This document shows, piece by piece, positions 1-6,537 of a stretch of 9,749 bases of DNA (position 1 is its first letter; the number at the start of each line of letters is the position of its first letter). Source of the stretch: Armatimonadota bacterium (GTDB taxonomy: Bacteria > Actinomycetota > Acidimicrobiia > Spongiisociales > UBA5794); the NCBI GenBank assembly GCA_008501565.1, contig QQUL01000206.1, positions 1-9,749 of the forward strand, in the 5' to 3' direction. The translations under genes and the position numbers were made by a program. Below the pieces are notes generated by a model, which had not been told where the DNA came from, searched no databases, and was given only the letters and a program-made list of their open reading frames with translations.

Positions 1-805
1 CGAGGATGGCCACAAGTTGATCTTCGGGACTTCCTTCGGATACATGGATCCGATGCTGGCCGCCGCAGAAAACCACCCTGACACCGTGTTCATGCACGCG
101 ACCGGTTACAAGCAGTCTGACAACATGGGGAACTACTTCGGTGCCGCAGAAGAGGGCAGATATCTCTCCGGTATGGCGGCCGGTGCAGCAACCACGACAA
201 ACAAGATCGGCTATGTAGCTGCCTTCCCCATCCCTGAGGTACTTCGGGGTATCAACGCGTTCACCCTTGGAGTCTTGGAAGTGAATCCTGATGCTGAGGT
301 GCAGGTTGTTTGGACATCAACGTGGTTCGACCCTCCCAAGGAGGGAACGGCGGCCGAATCGCTTCTTGATGCAGGAGCGGACGTCATCGCGATGCACCAG
401 GACTCGGCAGCACCCGGCCAGGCAGCAGAGGCTGCAGGGGCCAAATGGGTCGGATACAACACGGACATGACTGAGTTTGCGCCAAACGCATGGCTGACCG
501 CCGCGGTCTGGAACTGGGCTCCTTTCTACATCAAGACGGCACAGGAGGTCATTGACGGAACATGGGTTTCGACGGCCTACTACGGAAACATGGCGGACGG
601 AATGGTTGCTCTCGCACCGTTCGGTGACTCCGTTGACGAGGCGACGCGTACGTTGATTGGAGAACGCGAGGCCGAGATCATCGATGGATCATTCGCCGTG
701 TTCCCTGATCCGATTGTTGATCAGGACGGCGTCGAGCGACCGCTCGGAAACATCTTCGAGATGGACTACTTCGTACAGGGAGTCGTTGGAAGCCCAACAG
801 GCTGA
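1..805 (+). CDS. BMP-family ABC transporter substrate-binding protein (5' truncated)
   Basis: This is the C-terminal ~268 residues of a basic-membrane-protein (BMP/PnrA-like, PF02608 type) lipoprotein that captures nucleosides or purines outside the cell and delivers them to an ABC permease. The reading frame is open through the left edge (codons from base 2), so the first internal ATG at 17 is not the real start, and the signal peptide and lipobox lie outside the window. Visible family features are the GTSFGYMDP stretch, the segment NYFGAAEEGRYLSGMAAG, then KIGYVAAFPIPEVLRGINAF followed by alternating Rossmann-like strands (GADVIAMHQD, KWVGYNTDM), and the late NWAPFYIKTAQEVIDGTW motif. The ATPase and two permeases follow on the same strand, which fits the usual SBP-ATPase-permease-permease order. 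The exact ligand cannot be read from sequence; the neighbouring deaminase points to purine bases or nucleosides. Confidence 0.92.
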   Translation, partial: EDGHKLIFGTSFGYMDPMLAAAENHPDTVFMHATGYKQSDNMGNYFGAAEEGRYLSGMAAGAATTTNKIGYVAAFPIPEVLRGINAFTLGVLEVNPDAEVQVVWTSTWFDPPKEGTAAESLLDAGADVIAMHQDSAAPGQAAEAAGAKWVGYNTDMTEFAPNAWLTAAVWNWAPFYIKTAQEVIDGTWVSTAYYGNMADGMVALAPFGDSVDEATRTLIGEREAEIIDGSFAVFPDPIVDQDGVERPLGNIFEMDYFVQGVVGSPTG

Positions 806-820
806 TCGAAACCGACAATG

Positions 821-849
821 GGTGCGTCCGGCAACCGGCCGGACGCACC
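821..849 (+). terminator. Intercistronic hairpin after the binding-protein gene
   Basis: This is a perfect 12-bp GC-rich inverted repeat: GGTGCGTCCGGC (821-832) and its complement (838-849) around a 5-base loop. It starts 15 bases after the SBP stop codon and ends about 40 bases before the ATPase start. No T-run follows, so it is not a textbook intrinsic terminator. In ABC operons such a hairpin usually partly terminates transcription or protects the upstream mRNA, giving more binding protein than ATPase and permease. The structure is seen directly; its role is inferred. Confidence 0.7.
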
Positions 850-882
850 TGCGATCCTTCCGCAACACGCCACCACCAGCCT

Positions 883-886
883 GGAG
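883..886 (+). promoter_or_regulatory. RBS supporting the GTG start of the ATPase gene
   Basis: GGAG lies 4 bases upstream of the in-frame GTG at 891. It is the only reasonable ribosome-binding site near the beginning of the ATPase domain. It supports starting there rather than at the far-upstream ATG at 657, which would overlap the SBP gene by about 150 bases. Confidence 0.6.
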
Positions 887-890
887 TCAA

Positions 891-2438
891 GTGACAACTG
901 ACGCCCCAACCAGCGGCCAAAGCGACCTCGCAGTCGAACTCAGAAACATCGACAAGGCGTTCTACGGCGTCAAGGCAAACGATGATGTCAGCTTCCGACT
1001 TGCGCGGGGGGAGGTGCATGCGCTCCTCGGCGAGAACGGCGCCGGCAAATCAACACTCTGTTCCATCCTGGCAGGACTGTATCGACCCGACGCAGGCGAA
1101 ATGTTCCTCCACGGCGTGCCAACGGCGTTCAAGAGTCCCAAGGATGCGCTCGCTTCGGGTGTCGGAATGATCTACCAACACTTCCGCCTGGTTGCGAACC
1201 TGACCGTCGCGGAGAACATTGCTCTCGGTCATCCCGATACGGGGATTCGCCTGGACCAGAAGAAGCTTCAGACGGAGGCAGCCGAACTCGGAGACAGATA
1301 TGGACTTCCCATCGACCCTGCAGCGCGAATCTGGCAGTTGTCCGTCGGTGAACAGCAGCGCGTGGAGATCCTGAAACTCTTGTACCGAAACGCAGATGTG
1401 CTCATCCTCGACGAGCCAACCGCCGTACTGACACCCCAAGAGAGCAAGCAACTGTTCACAACCATGCGCCAGATGGCTGATGAGGGTCGCTCGGTGATCT
1501 TCGTTTCGCACAAGCTGCAAGAGGTCAAGGAGGTTTCGGACAACGTGACCGTGCTCCGACACGGCCGTAACGTCGGAGGAGTAGCGACGGCGGACGCCCA
1601 GACCGAAGACCTCGCTCGCATGATGGTTGGCCGCGAACTCGTCCTTCCGACCCGAACCGACACGACCGAAGCGGGTTCCGTCGTGCTGGCAGTCAGCGGT
1701 CTTCGGGTTCAAGGTGACCGCGGTCTTGAAGCGGTCAGCGGCGTTTCGTTCGAGGTACGGGCTGGCGAAATCGTCGGGATAGCCGGCGTCTCAGGGAACG
1801 GTCAGCGGGAGCTCGCCCTTGGACTCAACGGTTTGAAGACCCCGACCGCTGGACGCGTCTTCATCGGCAACTTTGATGTCACCGAAGCCAGCGTCCTGAG
1901 CCACATGTACGCCGGCATGTCATATGTTCCCCAGAATCGCCTTGGAGTAGGTCTTGCCCCGGGTTTGACCACCGAGGAGAACCTCGCACTCAAGGCATTT
2001 CGAAAGCCACCGTATTCGCGAGGCAGCCGCCTCCTCCCGAGTGCATTCCGTAGCGAAGGTGCCCGTCAGATCGAGGAGTACGACATTCGCGGTGTGCGGC
2101 CTGGCCTTCCGATCAGGCTCCTGTCCGGCGGGAACCTCCAAAAGGCTCTCATCGCGAGGGAAGTCGAGATGGAGCCGAAGGTTCTGGTTCTTCACTCACC
2201 GACGCGTGGGCTCGATGTTGGTGCGACACAGGCGGTTCGGAATCAGGCACTTGCCGAGCGGGCACGTGGCGTGGGCGTGTTGTTGATCTCGGAGGATCTC
2301 GACGAGCTCCTCGCGCTTTCTGACCGGCTCCTTGTGTTGTATGAGGGCCAGGTCGTCGGTCAGATGAATGCCGAGGATGCGACTGCCGAACGGCTTGGCC
2401 TCCTGATGGCTGGCGAACGGGAGGACGGACGAAGATGA
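891..2438 (+). CDS. Nucleoside/purine-type ABC transporter ATP-binding protein (double ATPase)
   Basis: This 515-residue protein contains two ABC ATPase domains in one chain and powers import through the two permeases downstream. The first domain has Walker A GENGAGKST (47-55), Q-loop Gln near 96, signature LSVGEQQ (150-156), Walker B VLILDEPT (170-177) and an H-loop His at 207. The second has a degenerate Walker A, GVSGNGQ (299-305), with the Lys missing. It keeps signature LSGGNLQK (411-418) and PTRGLDVGA (437-445), but the residues where the Walker B Asp and Glu belong read H and S. One intact and one degenerate site is normal for sugar/nucleoside double ATPases, which run to about 510 residues. 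The GTG start fits the RBS and puts the domain at residue ~13. Its stop overlaps the next ATG (ATGA), implying translational coupling. It resembles YufO/NupA-type ATPases; the substrate is inferred. Confidence 0.95.
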   Translation: MTTDAPTSGQSDLAVELRNIDKAFYGVKANDDVSFRLARGEVHALLGENGAGKSTLCSILAGLYRPDAGEMFLHGVPTAFKSPKDALASGVGMIYQHFRLVANLTVAENIALGHPDTGIRLDQKKLQTEAAELGDRYGLPIDPAARIWQLSVGEQQRVEILKLLYRNADVLILDEPTAVLTPQESKQLFTTMRQMADEGRSVIFVSHKLQEVKEVSDNVTVLRHGRNVGGVATADAQTEDLARMMVGRELVLPTRTDTTEAGSVVLAVSGLRVQGDRGLEAVSGVSFEVRAGEIVGIAGVSGNGQRELALGLNGLKTPTAGRVFIGNFDVTEASVLSHMYAGMSYVPQNRLGVGLAPGLTTEENLALKAFRKPPYSRGSRLLPSAFRSEGARQIEEYDIRGVRPGLPIRLLSGGNLQKALIAREVEMEPKVLVLHSPTRGLDVGATQAVRNQALAERARGVGVLLISEDLDELLALSDRLLVLYEGQVVGQMNAEDATAERLGLLMAGEREDGRR

Positions 2439-3550
2439 CTCGTCGTCTCATCGTCGAACCGCGGGGACTTGCCTCGGCGAGGCTGAGGATCCTCGTTCCG
2501 GTGCTGTCGGTTCTCGCAGCGTTGGTCGTGGGCGGCCTCTTCCTCGCGATTACCGGTGAGAATCCACTCGACGTGTACGGGAAGATGCTCGATGCGGCGT
2601 TCGGGTCTGCCAACGGCGTGAGCAACACCCTCATCTCCGCAACACCTTTGATACTCACCGGGGTGGCAGCTGCACTTGCGTTCAAGATGCTTGTGTGGAA
2701 CATCGGCGGGGAGGGCCAGTTCATCATGGGCGCCGTGTTCGCCTCTGGTATTGCGATTTGGCTCGGTCCGGGTGCCCCATCGTGGGTCGCCATACCCGCA
2801 GTCATCGTGGCGGGTGGGGTTGGTGGTGCCGTTTGGGCTTCGGTCGCTGCCGTTCCCAGGGTTTACCTTGGAACCAACGAGATCATTACAACGCTGATGT
2901 TGAACTTCATCGCGCTCAGCTTCATGAACTTCCTCATCTTCGGGTCGTCAAGCCCATGGCGCGACCCGGCCGTCAGCACCTTTCCATCCGGAAGGCCGAT
3001 CCCCGATACCGCCAAACTCCCCGAGTTCTTCAAGAGACTCGACATCGGCATCTTCATCGCAATCGCCCTGGCCGTGGCAGCGTGGTGGCTGATAGGAAAG
3101 ACTCGGTGGGGTTTCGCCGTGCGTGTTGTCGGTGATTCAGCTGCAACGGCCAGATACGCAGGCATCCGGGTGTCCAAGAAAATCTTGGTCGTCTTCCTCC
3201 TCTCCGGTGCCGCCGCGGGATTCGCCGGCGCCCTCTACGTCGCGGGTCCGGTTGGTGCCCTCGACCCGCGATCGCTTGACCTCGGACTCGGATTCACCGG
3301 AATCATCGTCGCCGCGCTGGCGGGATTGCATCTCCTTGCGGTCATCCCGATCGCCATCTTGATGGGTGCACTGAACAATGCCGGGCCAGCGCTCCAGTCG
3401 ATCGGCGTACCTGCCGCCACCGTCACGATGCTGCAAGGTGCGATCCTCATCTTTGCGGTTGCCGGGGAGTTCTTCATCAGACACCGGATCAGGTTGCCCC
3501 GCCGAGAACCGGTCTCCGTGGAGATGCCCGATGGAGTCGAGCCGGCATGA
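2435..3550 (+). CDS. ABC transporter permease, first subunit (BPD_transp_2 family)
   Basis: This 371-residue polytopic membrane protein is one half of the translocation channel of the importer. A first membrane segment spans about residues 18-40, and further hydrophobic helices run to about 345, followed by a charged cytoplasmic tail (RHRIRLPRREP). Family motifs are NIGGEGQFIMGA (89-100), GTNEIITTLMLNFIA (146-160), and a coupling-loop region with RVVGDSAATARYAGI (230-244) that should touch the ATPase. The ATG at 2435 overlaps the ATPase stop by four bases and has a GGAGG-like site about 10 bases upstream. Its own stop overlaps the next permease start in the same way. It resembles YufP/NupB-type nucleoside permeases; length and motifs are normal. 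Confidence 0.94.
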   Translation: MTRRLIVEPRGLASARLRILVPVLSVLAALVVGGLFLAITGENPLDVYGKMLDAAFGSANGVSNTLISATPLILTGVAAALAFKMLVWNIGGEGQFIMGAVFASGIAIWLGPGAPSWVAIPAVIVAGGVGGAVWASVAAVPRVYLGTNEIITTLMLNFIALSFMNFLIFGSSSPWRDPAVSTFPSGRPIPDTAKLPEFFKRLDIGIFIAIALAVAAWWLIGKTRWGFAVRVVGDSAATARYAGIRVSKKILVVFLLSGAAAGFAGALYVAGPVGALDPRSLDLGLGFTGIIVAALAGLHLLAVIPIAILMGALNNAGPALQSIGVPAATVTMLQGAILIFAVAGEFFIRHRIRLPRREPVSVEMPDGVEPA

Positions 3551-4500
3551 ACGAATCTCAACTGATCCTCACCATGGTTGCGGCGGTCGGACTCGGAACT
3601 CCACTGATATTCGCAACAGTCGGCGAGATCATCACCGAACGGGCAGGGATACTGAACCTGGGTGTGCAGGGCATGATGCTCATCGGCGCCGTCACCGGGT
3701 TCTGGGCGACGTTCCAAACCGGAAACCTCGAATTCGGTGTCGTCATAGCAATGGTGTGCGCCTCAGCCCTCTCGGCCGTCCACGCGTTCACATCGATCAC
3801 CCTGCGCGTGAACCAGATCGTCTCTGGCCTCGCCCTCGCCCTGTTCGGGTCAGGACTCGCGAGCTTCCTCGGACGGGCAGGGTCGGAGCCGTTGGTCGGC
3901 CACCCTTCACGGGCGCAGTTCGAGCCGATCCTCACCGGCGGGATCGCGGACATTCCGATCGTCGGTCCGCTTCTGTTCGGCCACGACCCACTTGTCTACC
4001 TGTCGTGGCTCGTCGCAGGAGCTGCGAGCTACTACCTGTTCAGGACGAAGATGGGGCTCTCACTTCGCGCTGTGGGCGAGGACCCAGCATCGGCCGAGGC
4101 CGCAGGCGTGCATGTATCGAAGGTTCGATATGTGCACGTGCTGATCGGCGGCGCTCTCGCAGGGCTCGGCGGTGCCTACTTTTCGCTGGCATTGACACCG
4201 ACATGGCAGGACGACCCGATCGGGGCTGCGGGATGGATCGCCATCGCTCTTGTCATCCTTGCGAGCTGGCGACCCTGGCGGGCCGTGTTCGCCGCGTACC
4301 TCTTCGGAGCCGCGGAGCGGATTCAGTTCACGCTCCAAACGCTTGGAGAGCCGTGGAGCGACATCCCTTCGACCCTTCTGGCGATGCTGCCGTTCATTCT
4401 TGCGATTGTCGCGATGATCGTGCTCACGAGTGGGAAGAGGGCCCGTTTCTTGGGGGCTCCGGCGGCGTTGGGAATCCCCTACTTCAGGGAACAACGCTGA
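3547..4500 (+). CDS. ABC transporter permease, second subunit (BPD_transp_2 family)
   Basis: This 317-residue membrane protein is the second, non-identical channel subunit of the importer. Key stretches are ERAGILNLGVQGMMLIGA (31-48), the family hallmark; LRVNQIVSGLAL (86-97); a cytoplasmic loop RAVGEDPASAEAAGV (174-188) likely to contact the ATPase; and GWIAIALVILASWRPWRA (229-246). The C-terminus is short and basic. The start is set by the ATGA overlap with the first permease, and it is the last gene of the + strand transporter cluster. It resembles YufQ/NupC-type permeases (Gram-positive nucleoside importers). It ends only 13 bp from the stop of the convergent deaminase. Confidence 0.94.
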   Translation: MNESQLILTMVAAVGLGTPLIFATVGEIITERAGILNLGVQGMMLIGAVTGFWATFQTGNLEFGVVIAMVCASALSAVHAFTSITLRVNQIVSGLALALFGSGLASFLGRAGSEPLVGHPSRAQFEPILTGGIADIPIVGPLLFGHDPLVYLSWLVAGAASYYLFRTKMGLSLRAVGEDPASAEAAGVHVSKVRYVHVLIGGALAGLGGAYFSLALTPTWQDDPIGAAGWIAIALVILASWRPWRAVFAAYLFGAAERIQFTLQTLGEPWSDIPSTLLAMLPFILAIVAMIVLTSGKRARFLGAPAALGIPYFREQR

Positions 4501-4518
4501 ACCACGTCACTGTTCAGC
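4496..4518. terminator. Inverted repeat straddling two convergent stop codons
   Basis: GCTGAAC (4496-4502) and GTTCAGC (4512-4518) form a 7-bp perfect stem with a 9-base loop. Each arm contains the TGA stop of one of the two convergent genes (permease TGA 4498-4500; deaminase TGA on the minus strand at 4516-4514). A bidirectional terminator is plausible at this position, but there is no T-run on either side and the stem is short. Confidence 0.35.
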
Positions 4519-5878
4519 TGACGAGGGATCTTGCGAGTCTGTTGTGCTGCTCGACGGCCGGTTCGAGCTCCATCGTCACCAGTGCGCCGTTCTCGATCAC
4601 TCTTTGACCGTGCACCCAGCTCTGATCCACCGTGGTTGGAGCTCCAAACACCACCGCGGCCACGGGATCGCCGAGTGCACCTGCGTATTCGAGCTTCCCG
4701 AGGTCGATCGCAACGACGTCTGCACACATTCCAACGGCGAGCGCACCGATGTCGCTGCGTCCAAGCAACCTTGCGCCGCCGAGCGTCGCGAGCTCCAGGG
4801 CGGTTCGCGCCGGCATGAGCTCGCCACCGGACTGATTCGGTGACGCGTCGAGCCTCGCAACCAGCATCGCCTGTCGTACCTCTGCCAGGAGATTCGATCC
4901 ATCGTTGCTTGCCGAGCCGTCCACCCCGATTCCGACCGGAACCCCACGGGCCCGCATTCGCCGCACAGGGGCGATACCTGAAGAGAGCCGCATGTTCGAG
5001 GTCGGACAGTGAGCGACGCCGGTTCCCGCAGCACCCATGCGGCCCAACTCTGCATCGTTGATGAACACTCCATGGGCAAACCAGACATCCTCACCGACCC
5101 AGCTCAGATCCTCAGCGAGCTCGACCGGGCGCTTCCCGAATGTCTCGATGCAGAACGTCTCTTCGTCCAGGGTTTCTGCCAGGTGCGTGTGGAGCCGAAC
5201 CGCCTTGTCACGGGCAAGATCAGCCGACGCCGCCATGAGATCAGGAGTCACCGAGAACGGCGAGCACGGTGCCACAGCAATCTGAATCATCGAACCAGGG
5301 GTTGGGTCGTGGTAGGCATCGATGAGTCTGAGCGTGTCAGCCAGGATCGCTTCCTCATCTTCAACGACCGAGTCAGGTGGCAGACCGCCGTCGCTCTCAC
5401 CGAGACTCATCGAACCTCGCGACGCGTGGAATCTGAGCCCCACTTGGTGCGCCGCTTCGATTGCATCGTCGAGCCTCGAGCCGTTCGGGAAGATGTACTG
5501 GTGATCGAAGGCGGTCGTGCATCCGCTGAGGGCAAGTTCGGCCAGCGCTATCCGGCTTGCGCTTGCAACATGGTCCGGAGTCATCTTGGCCCAGATCGGG
5601 TAGAGAGTCTTCAGCCAGTCAAAAAGTCCGACTTCCTGTGCACCCGGGACCGCTCTGGTGAGCGTCTGGTAGAAGTGGTGGTGGGTGTTGATGAACCCCG
5701 GCAGAACGATGTGGCCTGCGAGATCGACAACGTCATCGGCAGTCTCGGGCATCTCGTCAAGCGTCCCGATGCGGTGAATGATCCCGTCAACCGCATACAG
5801 CGCCCCTGCGGCGATCTCACGGCGTCCCGCATCCATCGTGACGAGCACCGACGCATTCTTGAGCAGAAGGCTTGGCAT
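4514..5878 (-). CDS. Amidohydrolase, probable 8-oxoguanine deaminase
   Basis: This 454-residue COG0402-type amidohydrolase probably deaminates 8-oxoguanine to urate and ammonia in the cytoplasm. Residues of the metal-dependent TIM-barrel are all visible: the HxH pair His66/His68 in NTHHHFYQTLTRA, His232 and acidic Glu235 in HTHLAET, His269 in FAHG, and Asp320 in GVDGSASND. The stretches GCTTAFDHQYIFP (119-131) and HCPTSNMRLSSGIAPV (290-305) are, as I recall them, typical of the 8-oxoguanine deaminase/hydroxyatrazine-hydrolase branch. Length is full for the family. The ATG at 5878 is the first start that leaves the N-terminal beta-sandwich (LLLKNASVLVTMD) intact; the RBS is weak (AGG about 12 bases upstream). 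It converges on the purine-type ABC importer, consistent with salvage. Isoxanthopterin, guanine or another aminoazine deaminase are alternatives that need assay or structure to exclude. Confidence 0.85.
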   Translation of the reverse strand: MPSLLLKNASVLVTMDAGRREIAAGALYAVDGIIHRIGTLDEMPETADDVVDLAGHIVLPGFINTHHHFYQTLTRAVPGAQEVGLFDWLKTLYPIWAKMTPDHVASASRIALAELALSGCTTAFDHQYIFPNGSRLDDAIEAAHQVGLRFHASRGSMSLGESDGGLPPDSVVEDEEAILADTLRLIDAYHDPTPGSMIQIAVAPCSPFSVTPDLMAASADLARDKAVRLHTHLAETLDEETFCIETFGKRPVELAEDLSWVGEDVWFAHGVFINDAELGRMGAAGTGVAHCPTSNMRLSSGIAPVRRMRARGVPVGIGVDGSASNDGSNLLAEVRQAMLVARLDASPNQSGGELMPARTALELATLGGARLLGRSDIGALAVGMCADVVAIDLGKLEYAGALGDPVAAVVFGAPTTVDQSWVHGQRVIENGALVTMELEPAVEQHNRLARSLVS

Positions 5879-5894
5879 CTCGCCAACCTAGCTT

Positions 5895-5930
5895 GATCGG
5901 ATATCCGATTACCGATAACCGATTACCGAC
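5895..5930. repeat. Heptameric CCGATTA-type repeats with adjoining 14-bp palindrome
   Basis: On the + strand, CCGATTA, CCGATAA, CCGATTA and a partial CCGAC follow one another with a strict 7-base period (5905-5930). The first unit is also the right half of a perfect 14-bp palindrome, ATCGGATATCCGAT (5896-5909). The block lies 17 to 52 bases upstream of the deaminase ATG, so it sits in the leader or promoter region of that gene. The sequence is directly visible; a protein-binding or RNA-structure role is inferred. Confidence 0.75.
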
Positions 5931-5968
5931 TCAGAAATCAGAAGGACGTCAGAGGTGAGGCTGGGCTT

Positions 5969-5994
5969 CGGTCGTCGGTCGTCGGTCGTCGGTC
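5969..5994. repeat. Heptameric CGGTCGT tandem repeat
   Basis: Three perfect 7-base units CGGTCGT plus a partial fourth (CGGTC) lie at the 3' end of the metallohydrolase gene; the array includes the last bases of its stop codon. On the minus strand the unit reads ACCGA separated by CG. It is complementary to the TCGGT cores of the second repeat block about 40 bases away, with the same 7-base period. Slippage-prone low-complexity DNA is the simple alternative. Confidence 0.8.
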
Positions 5995-6508
5995 ATATGG
6001 CCTCCCCGACCAAGAAGCCGGTTTGGTCGAAGCGGAGGACCCAGAGGCGGCCGTGGGCTGGGGTGTTCGGTGGGTCCAGATGGAAGACGGCATGGTGTGC
6101 GAGCTCGTGGGCGAGGGTCATCGCGGTGGTTGATCGGCCGAGACGAATGGCTCCGTCCACCGGCAGGGCTCCCCAGCCATTGGCCTCGTTCGACATGACC
6201 TTCGATTCTCCGAGGAGTTCTACCCACGAAGACCGTGGACGCTCACATGCTCCGGTGTATGGCGAGCGCCTGGCGTGAAACTTGAAGACTGGCAGCGGGA
6301 TCCCGAAATCAGTGCATACCGATGTGGCGATCGTCCGGACACCATGCGCATCGAGCGCGACACGATCGAGCGACAAAAGGAAGTCCGGATCCTTCGAGAA
6401 CTGGACGACACGAGCGGCGTGGCGTCGTTTGGGTCCCGGCTCGATCGCCGTCGTGGCAACACGCTGACGGGTGGTGTCTGATTGGTACATGACGTGACCG
6501 TATCGCAT
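5993..6508 (-). CDS. Small putative zinc metallohydrolase (HELAHH motif)
   Basis: This is a soluble protein of up to 171 residues with no signal peptide or membrane helix. Near the C-terminus it has LAHELAHHAVFHLDPP: His134, Glu135 and His138 form an HExxH zinc site. His152 in AHGRLW, 13 residues past the HExxH-flanking His, is a likely third ligand, as in SprT/M78-like gluzincins. From memory it resembles a small actinobacterial HExxH family (TIGR04338 type), but I cannot confirm this. The substrate is unknown; peptidase activity is not proven. It follows the split transketolase by 29 bases and could be co-transcribed. The start is uncertain: neither ATG 6508 nor ATG 6490 (165 residues, MYQSDTTRQRV) has a Shine-Dalgarno site. 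The 6490 choice has TACGGT six bases upstream, as in the transketolase promoter, and may be leaderless. Confidence 0.72.
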   Translation of the reverse strand: MRYGHVMYQSDTTRQRVATTAIEPGPKRRHAARVVQFSKDPDFLLSLDRVALDAHGVRTIATSVCTDFGIPLPVFKFHARRSPYTGACERPRSSWVELLGESKVMSNEANGWGALPVDGAIRLGRSTTAMTLAHELAHHAVFHLDPPNTPAHGRLWVLRFDQTGFLVGEAI

Positions 6509-6537
6509 GCCTGTGACAAAACCGTGTTGCGTTTGTC

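Noticed and set aside
299..470. Minus-strand frame opposite the binding-protein gene (211-468)
   Set aside because: It is antisense to well-conserved BMP-family motifs and shows no RBS or recognisable domain.
657..890. Upstream extension of the ATPase reading frame to ATG 657
   Set aside because: It would overlap the binding-protein gene by about 150 bases, run through the intercistronic hairpin, and add a low-complexity Arg/Pro/Thr-rich stretch unlike any ABC ATPase N-terminus. GTG 891 has an RBS and gives normal family length.
3378..4607. Long + strand open frame of 409 codons
   Set aside because: It is an Arg/Ser/Pro-rich shadow of the permease 2 gene in another frame, without family motifs. 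The same holds for the 295-codon + strand frame at 5009-5896 opposite the deaminase.
5895..5994. CRISPR array
   Set aside because: Repeat units are only 7 bp with 2-base variable positions and no spacer-sized intervals; no cas genes are present.
5949..5996. 15-codon minus-strand frame starting with an ATGA overlap on the metallohydrolase stop
   Set aside because: The start looks coupled, but the peptide is mostly a translation of the heptamer repeat (TDDRRPTTE) and has no RBS; chance is the simpler explanation.
6515..6537. GACAAA/TTTGTC inverted repeat between transketolase C gene and the metallohydrolase
   Set aside because: Only a 6-bp AT-rich stem with an 11-base loop; too weak to call a terminator or operator.
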